Shown: positions 15,129-19,617 of the stretch, in pieces
Position numbering within the stretch: the stretch's first letter is position 1
How the letters are laid out: each line of letters starts with the position of its first letter
Source: an uncultured Catenibacterium sp.
GTDB lineage: Bacteria; Bacillota_I; Bacilli_A; Erysipelotrichales; Coprobacillaceae
DNA: 19,617 nucleotides
NCBI RefSeq assembly: GCF_900540665.1
Contig: NZ_UQGV01000038.1
Span: 1 to 19,617 of the forward strand
Direction of reading: 5' to 3'
Program-made: the position numbers and the translations under genes
The notes under the pieces: model-generated
What the model saw: only the letters and a program-made list of their open reading frames with translations
Databases searched by the model: none
What the model was told of the DNA's origin: nothing

Positions 15129-15799
15129 TACTCAACCTCTATTTTATAACCTAAACCACGTACTGTCACAACTTTGAATCCTGGAAGATGACCAAGATTC
15201 TCACGAATACGCTTAATGTGAACATCTACTGTACGATCAAAACCGTCATAATCCATGCCCCAGATTTTTTCAATAAGCTGTTCTCTTGTGAAAATCTGAT
15301 TTGGATTCTTAGCCAGTTCAAAAGCCAGCTCAAACTGTTTTAAAGGAAGATGTATGATCTTATCTTGATAACGTACTTCATATTTATCACCATCAAAGAT
15401 CACATCGCCAATCTTCACCACATTTGAAGAATTAATACTATAACGTTTTAATATTGTTTTAACACGTGCCATTAATTCATCAGGGTCAAAAGGTTTTGTG
15501 ACATAGTCATCAATACCCAAAGAGAATCCTCTTAGTTTATCCTTTGATTGCGATTTAGCGGTCAACATAATGACCGGAAATTCACGATACTGTCTCATCT
15601 GTTCAACAAGTTCAAAGCCATCCATTCCTGGCATCATAATATCTACAACAGCCAAATCAATATATTGGTTTTCTACTATTTCCAACGCTTCTTCAGCATT
15701 CGCCGCTTCAATTGTATCAAAACCTGCTTTATCGAGATAAAAACGCACTAATTCTCTAATATGCATTTCATCATCCACAACCATGATTTTAGATTTCAT
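15128..15799 (-). CDS. OmpR-type response regulator (HssR-like)
   Basis: This is a 223-aa transcription regulator with an N-terminal receiver domain: VVDDE pocket, phosphoacceptor Asp53 in VVDIMMPGMDG, Thr80, Lys102 in TKPF. The C-terminal winged helix ends IWGMDYDGFDRTVDVHIKRI and VRGLGYKIE. The stretches KRYSINS, QIFTREQLIEKIWG and RTVDVHIKRIRENL closely recall HssR of Staphylococcus, from memory rather than from an alignment. GAGGTG precedes the ATG. The nrnA stop lies only 24 bases upstream with no terminator, so the pair is transcribed with nrnA and continues into kinase, xpt, smc and the SRP genes. A self-contained promoter was not found. Confidence 0.92.
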   Translation of the reverse strand: MKSKIMVVDDEMHIRELVRFYLDKAGFDTIEAANAEEALEIVENQYIDLAVVDIMMPGMDGFELVEQMRQYREFPVIMLTAKSQSKDKLRGFSLGIDDYVTKPFDPDELMARVKTILKRYSINSSNVVKIGDVIFDGDKYEVRYQDKIIHLPLKQFELAFELAKNPNQIFTREQLIEKIWGMDYDGFDRTVDVHIKRIRENLGHLPGFKVVTVRGLGYKIEVE

Positions 15800-15823
15800 C
15801 TTATTTCACCTCATTTGTACTCA

Positions 15824-16753
15824 TTATATCATACTTATTGCGTCATGAAGAGATGAAAGTAAGTCCTCAAGCTGATCTAGACTCATAAGTGTGGCACCTG
15901 ATGCAAGAGCATGTCCTCCTCCACCAAACTTTGCAGCCACTTCATTAACAATTGCATTTCTAGAGCGAATAGAGACACGATAGACATTATCCTTAGTGTT
16001 TTCTGTAATGGCACACCAGACTTCAAACTCTTTAACATTCGCAAGTGTATTGACATAACTAGAGCCTTCTTCACGACTAATACCTAATTCTTTAAGGTCT
16101 TCATCCTTCAATATATAGTAAGCCACTTTACCATTGACTTGATAATTGTTCAAGATAAACTGTGTGACTTTTAAATCTTTTTCTTCTCTCAAATACATTG
16201 TTTGATAGATTTCTTCAATATTAATGCCTGATTCTAATAAATAAGAAGCTGCCTTGAATGTACGGGAATCAGTAGAACGATACATAAAACGATTTGTATC
16301 ACCAATAATCCCCATATATAAAGCACGTGCACCTCGTTCATTTAAAGAACAGGTATCCTTCACTTCTTCTAATAATAAAGAAACAATCTGAGAAGCACTT
16401 GATGCAGTGGCATCTTCAATATTCATATCTCCATAGGAATCAACAACTATATGATGATCGATTTTAATGATCTTGTCACATACAGAAATATCACCATCAA
16501 TACGTTCACGATTGGCTGTATCAATCACAATACCAAGAGCAGGAATTTCTTTTTCTTCTTCTATAGGGGCATTGAATTTCTCCCATAAAACATTTTCAAA
16601 GTTTCCTTTTAAAACTACATTGATTTCTGGGAAGTTCTCTTTTAAGAAATAATACATACCTACAGTAGAACCAAAAGCGTCATAGTCGGGATTGATATGA
16701 CGATATAAGAATACTTGTTTATATTGTTTTAATAAATCGATTATTTTATCCAT
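15824..16753 (-). CDS. nrnA: DHH/DHHA1 phosphoesterase NrnA-like (nanoRNase / pAp phosphatase)
   Basis: NrnA-type enzymes degrade 2-5 nt nanoRNAs and 3'-phosphoadenosine-5'-phosphate; related proteins hydrolyse linear or cyclic dinucleotides. The 309-aa product has the metal-binding motifs of the DHH family: HINPDYDAFGS at residues 19-29 (His19, Asp23, Asp25), IDTAN around Asp78, DHH at 99-101, and the DHHA1 nucleotide-binding motif GGGGHALASGA near the C-terminus. The first motif reads DYD where DGD or DAD is usual. It lacks membrane and PAS/GGDEF parts, so it is not a GdpP. An AGGTGG motif precedes the ATG. It follows the ackA terminator with an extended -10 promoter and probably heads the long operon down to ffh. 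Confidence 0.92.
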   Translation of the reverse strand: MDKIIDLLKQYKQVFLYRHINPDYDAFGSTVGMYYFLKENFPEINVVLKGNFENVLWEKFNAPIEEEKEIPALGIVIDTANRERIDGDISVCDKIIKIDHHIVVDSYGDMNIEDATASSASQIVSLLLEEVKDTCSLNERGARALYMGIIGDTNRFMYRSTDSRTFKAASYLLESGINIEEIYQTMYLREEKDLKVTQFILNNYQVNGKVAYYILKDEDLKELGISREEGSSYVNTLANVKEFEVWCAITENTKDNVYRVSIRSRNAIVNEVAAKFGGGGHALASGATLMSLDQLEDLLSSLHDAISMI

Positions 16754-16775
16754 AATTTAACCCACCTTTTCACCC

Positions 16776-16784
16776 ATTTTAACA
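16776..16784 (-). promoter_or_regulatory. Extended -10 promoter for nrnA operon
   Basis: On the minus strand TGTTAAAAT combines an extended TGn element with a TAAAAT -10 box, about 22 bases before the nrnA start. The -35 region is a T-rich TTTTTA at the right distance but is weak. It lies right after the ackA terminator, which supports its use as the start of the nrnA-to-ffh unit. Confidence 0.5.
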
Positions 16785-16799
16785 TATTTCCATATAAAT

Positions 16800-16833
16800 A
16801 AAAAAGACAGAAATCAATATATGACTTCTGCCT
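16800..16833 (-). terminator. Intrinsic terminator after ackA
   Basis: On the minus strand a 12-bp stem (16822-16833 with 16805-16816, two G-U pairs) encloses loop TATAT. It is followed by a run of U residues (16800-16804). It starts six bases after the ackA stop codon. Confidence 0.85.
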
Positions 16834-16839
16834 ATCATT

Positions 16840-18039
16840 TTATCCTAAATGTAATAATTTCATAGTATCTCTAGCGATTTCTACTTCTTCGTTTGTAGGG
16901 ATCACAAAGACATCAATCTTAGAGAACTGATGAGAAATTAATCTATTTTCGTCTGAACGAATCGCATTTGATTCTTCATTGAGGAATACTCCTAAAGCAC
17001 GAGAACAATCATCGATAATCAAACGTCTTAAGTAAGCAGCATTTTCACCTACACCCGCAGTGAAGGCAATCGCATCTAAGCCACCTAATTCAACGAAATA
17101 CTGACCAATATATTTAGAAACGATACGTGAATATAATAAACCAGTTAATAATGCACGTTCATCACCTTCATTGAATAAGGCATTTTCAATATCACGTGAA
17201 TCTGAAGAAATACCTGAAATACCAAGCATTCCTGATTTCTTATTATAGATATCTAATACTTCATCAGGTGTTTTATTAAGTTTCTTGCATAAGTAAGGCA
17301 TGATAGATGGATCGATTGTACCACATCTAGAACCCATCATAACACCTGCTAGTGGTGTGAATCCCATTGATGTATCAATACACTTACCATCTAATACTGC
17401 AGAAAGTGATGCACCGTTACCTAAATGACATACGATAATACGAGAATGTTTAGGGTTACCCAATTCTTTAATAACCTGTTCAGAAACATATTTATGACTT
17501 GTACCATGTGCGCCATATTTTCTAATCTTATAGTCTGTATAATATTCTAATGGTAATGGATATAAATATCTTTCTCTATCCAATGTCTGATGGAATGCTG
17601 TATCAAATACAAATACATGTCCTACTCCTGGAAGTGCTTCTTTGAATGCACGATAACCAATTAAGTGAGCAGGGTTATGAAGTGGTGCTAATTCACATAA
17701 CTCCTCTACTTTACTTACTACATCTTCATCTACAACAGCACTTGAATCAAAATATTCTCCACCATGTACAATACGATGTCCTACCCCTTCAATTTCTTCT
17801 AATTTTTCAACAATATTTTCTTTTACTAATGCATCTAATACTAAAGAAACAGCGACCTTATGATCTGGAATAGGTAATTTTTCTGTTTTCTTCTGTCCAT
17901 TATGTTTAATAGTAAAAATTCCTTCTTCTAGTCCAATTCTTTCCACAATCCCTGAGCAGATTACTAGTTCTGAAGGCATGTCTAATAATTGGAATTTTAA
18001 TGATGAACTACCAGCGTTTACCGCCATGATTTTAGCCAT
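16840..18039 (-). CDS. ackA: Acetate kinase
   Basis: Acetate kinase interconverts acetyl phosphate plus ADP and acetate plus ATP, the ATP-yielding last step of overflow fermentation. The 399-aa product is full length. It has the actin-fold N-terminal signature VNAGSSSLKFQLLD (residues 7-20), the second family signature VFDTAFHQTL, and MGFTPLAGVMMGSRCGTIDP in the middle. The ATP-binding region includes LGNGASLSAV and AFTAGVGENAAYLR. AGGAGG lies just upstream of the ATG. The gene is a single-gene transcript, with its own promoter and a cre site upstream and a terminator downstream; pta is not adjacent. The arrangement indicates CcpA-dependent activation, as known for Bacillus ackA. Confidence 0.98.
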   Translation of the reverse strand: MAKIMAVNAGSSSLKFQLLDMPSELVICSGIVERIGLEEGIFTIKHNGQKKTEKLPIPDHKVAVSLVLDALVKENIVEKLEEIEGVGHRIVHGGEYFDSSAVVDEDVVSKVEELCELAPLHNPAHLIGYRAFKEALPGVGHVFVFDTAFHQTLDRERYLYPLPLEYYTDYKIRKYGAHGTSHKYVSEQVIKELGNPKHSRIIVCHLGNGASLSAVLDGKCIDTSMGFTPLAGVMMGSRCGTIDPSIMPYLCKKLNKTPDEVLDIYNKKSGMLGISGISSDSRDIENALFNEGDERALLTGLLYSRIVSKYIGQYFVELGGLDAIAFTAGVGENAAYLRRLIIDDCSRALGVFLNEESNAIRSDENRLISHQFSKIDVFVIPTNEEVEIARDTMKLLHLG

Positions 18040-18069
18040 ACTATAACCTCCTTAAAATCATATAATTTA

Positions 18070-18098
18070 ATTTTACTAAAATAAAATACAAAACACAA
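18070..18098 (-). promoter_or_regulatory. Promoter of ackA
   Basis: On the minus strand -10 TAAAAT (18070-18075) and -35 TTGTGT (18093-18098) are separated by 17 bases. The predicted start is near 18063, leaving a short leader to AGGAGG. The -35 is poor, which suits an activator-dependent promoter. Confidence 0.55.
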
Positions 18099-18105
18099 CA
18101 AGAAG

Positions 18106-18120
18106 TTGTAAGCGTTGACA
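18106..18120. promoter_or_regulatory. CcpA binding site (cre) upstream of ackA
   Basis: TTGTAAGCGTTGACA fits every position of the Bacillus cre consensus WTGNAANCGNWNNCW. Its centre is about 50 bases upstream of the predicted ackA start and it lies just upstream of the -35 box. That is the placement from which CcpA activates rather than represses. Binding is inferred, not shown. Confidence 0.7.
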
Positions 18121-18143
18121 TTTATTTCGGGATTTATTTCGGG
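18120..18143. repeat. Tandem 12-bp direct repeat upstream of the ackA cre
   Basis: Two perfect copies of ATTTATTTCGGG stand head to tail (18120-18131 and 18132-18143), with a partial third copy (GTATTTCG) shortly after. The first copy shares its first base with the end of the cre site. It may be a second activator site or a remnant of strand slippage. Confidence 0.7.
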
Positions 18144-18167
18144 AAACAGTATTTCGTAACAAAAAAA

Positions 18168-18384
18168 GAATCAAGGATATTGGACAGGAAATCTCTATAA
18201 GAAGATGGTAAAAGTTATTCAAGAAAAAACTATGTAGACATTTCTTATTCCAAAGATTTGATTCACGATATTAGACAAAGAAACTTGCGGCGAAACCATT
18301 GACCTGAGGTAACCAATCCACGCATAACAGAGTGGCCAACCGCAGATAAATCTGTATAGAAGTTTCTTGTCCTATGTCCTTGAT
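18168..18384. repeat. Cluster of four related repeats in alternating orientation (MITE-like or structured RNA)
   Basis: Four related segments of about 30 bp lie in + - + - order: A 18168-18201, B 18230-18264, C 18260-18290, D 18352-18384. A and D form an ungapped terminal inverted repeat, 25 of 30 positions identical (18170-18199 against 18355-18384). A pairs with B, and C with D, as two hairpins. The C-D loop is GC-richer and has its own helices: GCGG/CCGC closing, CCAC/GTGG inside. On the minus strand a run of seven U residues (18161-18167) follows the outer stem, like a terminator. All reading frames are broken. It lies in the 400-bp gap between ackA and the transposase remnant, which otherwise holds only the ackA control region. 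I do not recognise it; a miniature transposable element is the simplest explanation. Confidence 0.6.
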
Positions 18385-18447
18385 AAAAAAAACAATATAA
18401 AACGAAAGCGTAAACGAAAATCAAAGAAATGTGTTATTTCCACTTGA

Positions 18448-18798
18448 CAATCGTCATTTCATAACAGAACTATAGACAAAGACCACTGCATCAGATTCCA
18501 GAGTAAATACTATTTTCCAGTAACTGAAAACGGTGACAGAAGATACTTTGCAAGAAAGACTGACTGCATGGTCATTGAGTCATTTGATCGACAGTTTCTG
18601 GCAAATATCGCTGATAAGCTTTATCTAATGGAAGAAGTACCCAAACATGAACTAGTATCAAAGGAATTTGATGCTCCTAAGGAAGCACCTAAGAAAGAAA
18701 AGAAAAAGTATATTCCTCCAATGAATCATCCATGGAGAAAAGACAGCTTTGCGAATTATGCTGCAAAACGAAAGCACCGTTGTGGTGCTCATGTTTGA
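18448..18798 (+). pseudogene. C-terminal remnant of a DDE transposase (possibly ISNCY/IS1202-like)
   Basis: This is the only plausible plus-strand coding remnant in the window. The open frame runs from just after a TGA at 18445-18447 to a TGA at 18796-18798. It reads HNRTIDKDHCIRFQSKYYF near the start, then CMVIESFDRQFLANIADKLYLMEEVPKHE, a Lys-rich linker and KYIPPMNHPWRKDSFANYAAK, ending RKHRCGAHV. A small beta-rich domain, then a basic proline-rich tail ending PPMNHPW, is characteristic of transposase C-termini, and I associate it with ISNCY/IS1202-type elements from memory. The catalytic DDE core is missing and the sequence upstream is broken in all three frames. The ATG at 18568 gives a 76-aa frame that is probably not a real gene. 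Confidence 0.55.
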
Positions 18799-18889
18799 TT
18801 ATCATTAAAATTTTAAGTCCATGGAAATTATAGATATCATTGATAGAAGAACCAAGAAGGCATAATCAAGTTATACTCAGATAATCGAT

Positions 18890-18966
18890 AAAAAAGAACT
18901 CGCTAAAAGGCAGTTACTTCTGACTGCCCTTTACAAGTGGAAACCCCCAAATATTTAAAGCGAGTT
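18890..18966 (-). terminator. Nested hairpins with U-tracts, likely terminator for the 98-aa gene
   Basis: On the minus strand GGCAGT/ACTGCC (18923-18928 with 18909-18914, 8-nt loop, extended by A-U pairs) is followed by UUUU. It sits inside an outer stem AACTCGCT/AGCGAGTT (18959-18966 with 18897-18904) that is itself followed by six U residues (18890-18895). This could end transcripts of the membrane gene, or be the structured end of a decayed insertion sequence. The flanking stretches 18799-18889 and 18967-19094 hold no gene; they contain a run of seven C (18976-18982) and a weak AT-rich hairpin near 19001-19029. Confidence 0.55.
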
Positions 18967-19094
18967 TTCTATTGACCCCCCCTTAAAAATTAAAGGTTCT
19001 TAAAATTTAGGAAACACCTAATTATTTTAAATTACCTTTATTTACTCGTTACAGTCCCCTTTTTCATTGTTTTCTGCATAAGTTCTATCTATAA

Positions 19095-19391
19095 CTATTT
19101 CATTTCAAAAAGTATTATCAGCAATATTGTTAAACCAATATGTAATCCAAACCAACCAAACCAAGCTATTCCAAATGTACTAGATAACCACACACAAACA
19201 AAATATCCTATAACAGCGACTACAGGTGTATATTTCCATTCTTTATATACAAGATAACTTAAAAATAAATAAAATAATGTAATAAAAATATTTGTATAAT
19301 CATCATCAATATTGCTTAGTAACACTGAAAAATTAATAATATTAAATATTAAAAGTACAAAAGATAATAATAATCGTCTGATTTTCAACAT
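19095..19391 (-). CDS. Small multi-pass membrane protein, unknown function
   Basis: The 98-aa product is almost entirely hydrophobic. Four membrane segments can be drawn at about residues 7-25, 33-50, 55-72 and 75-95, with a short positive N-terminus (MLKIRRL) and the acidic turn NIDDDYTN between the first two. Aromatic-rich WLSSTFGIAWFGWFGLHIG precedes the last segment. The ATG at 19391 is preceded by AAAGGGAG about ten bases upstream, lying just past the stop of the truncated gene at 19407, so the two were probably one operon. I do not recognise the family. The low-GC, Ile/Leu-rich composition and position among transposon debris suggest an accessory gene. Confidence 0.65.
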   Translation of the reverse strand: MLKIRRLLLSFVLLIFNIINFSVLLSNIDDDYTNIFITLFYLFLSYLVYKEWKYTPVVAVIGYFVCVWLSSTFGIAWFGWFGLHIGLTILLIILFEMK

Positions 19392-19406
19392 ATAAGTTTA
19401 CTCCCT

Positions 19407-19583
19407 TTACCAAAATAATTGCGGATATATTGCTCTGCTTTGTGTGTCATCTATAATTTCAATTGCTTTTATATCTGAAAATGTATTTTTTATCTGTATT
19501 AAATTCTCATAAGTGTTTTTCTTATCAGTTTCCACAAAGTAAATTGATAAAATTCTATTTTTAAAATAATATTCATAATTTAA
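19407..19583 (-). pseudogene. 3' fragment of an unknown gene, truncated at an IS-like boundary
   Basis: An open frame of 58 codons ends in TAA at 19407-19409 but has no start codon. It reads YEYYFKNRILSIYFVETD, then KKNTYENLIQIKNTFSD and IKAIEIIDDTQSRAIYPQLFW. It is blocked upstream by a TGA at 19584-19586, just inside the IS-like terminus. The composition looks like real protein (mixed charged and hydrophobic, no low complexity). It abuts the 98-aa membrane gene, whose ribosome binding site overlaps its end. I read it as the C-terminal end of a gene whose 5' part was lost to or separated by the insertion. The product is not recognised. Confidence 0.5.
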
Positions 19584-19596
19584 TCAGAACGCTGAA

Positions 19597-19617
19597 GGGG
19601 CTGTGTCAAAATTGCAC
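19597..19617. mobile_element. Probable terminal end of an insertion sequence (runs off window)
   Basis: The last bases of the window begin GGGGCTGTGTCAAAATTGCA, which has the form of IS terminal inverted repeats starting GGGGCTGT...CAAAA (IS1182-type ends, from memory). The coding fragment stops abruptly just before it. The other end and the transposase would lie to the right and cannot be seen. Confidence 0.45.

Noticed and set aside
18290..18345. IS110 bridge RNA or TnpB/IscB guide RNA
   Set aside because: The fold is suggestive, but the adjacent remnant is a DDE-type transposase tail with no IS110, TnpB or IscB coding sequence in the window.
18168..18384. CRISPR-like array
   Set aside because: The four repeats alternate in orientation, are imperfect and have no uniform spacers or cas genes nearby.
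18399..18420. Second cre-like motif around GAAAGCGTAAACG
   Set aside because: It breaks the cre consensus at the conserved TG and lies in a Lys/Arg-codon-rich stretch upstream of the transposase remnant.
19001..19029. AT-rich hairpin TTAGG-CCTAA
   Set aside because: Short stem with no U-run on either strand; probably chance in AT-rich sequence.

Overview
This window looks like a chromosomal stretch from a low-GC Firmicute. The SMC arms are short (978 aa), the SRP/ribosomal cluster follows the Bacillus order, and several proteins have an Erysipelotrichia/Mollicutes flavour. My best guess is Erysipelotrichales (relatives of Catenibacterium, Kandleria or Coprobacillus). That placement is inference from protein character, not a database result. 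Almost every real gene is on the minus strand, so transcription runs from high to low coordinates.

The right edge (about 18,040-19,617) is accessory and decayed. It holds an insertion-sequence-like end, a gene fragment cut off beside it, a small orphan membrane protein with a terminator, a plus-strand DDE-transposase 3' remnant, and a 217-bp cluster of four related repeats in alternating orientation. Then comes ackA with a promoter, an upstream CcpA-type cre site and a tandem 12-bp repeat, closed by a terminator.

From 16,784 down to 7,481 is one long transcription unit: nrnA, an OmpR-type regulator and its kinase (HssR/HssS-like), xpt, smc, ftsY, ylxM and ffh, ending in a terminator. It joins nanoRNA/c-di-nucleotide turnover, sensing, purine salvage, chromosome organisation and SRP-dependent protein targeting. 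Next is an unannotated 27-codon membrane peptide gene with a perfect ribosome binding site, followed by a second regulator/kinase pair. This block sits between ffh and rpsP, which are adjacent in Bacillus.

The left part is the ribosome cluster rpsP-khpA, rimM-trmD, rplS, lepB-rbgA-rnhB, ending at the start of dprA. It is cut up by a strong rpsP promoter, a terminator just ahead of the rimM ribosome binding site, an internal rplS promoter with a structured leader, a terminator just ahead of lepB, and a terminator enclosing the rnhB stop codon. The layout would give high ribosomal-protein output and low output of the maturation and modification enzymes from one gene string.

No CRISPR array, tRNA, rRNA or recognisable defence system was seen. 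The most unusual items are the small membrane ORF, the alternating repeat cluster at 18,168-18,384 and the two terminator-to-start junctions.
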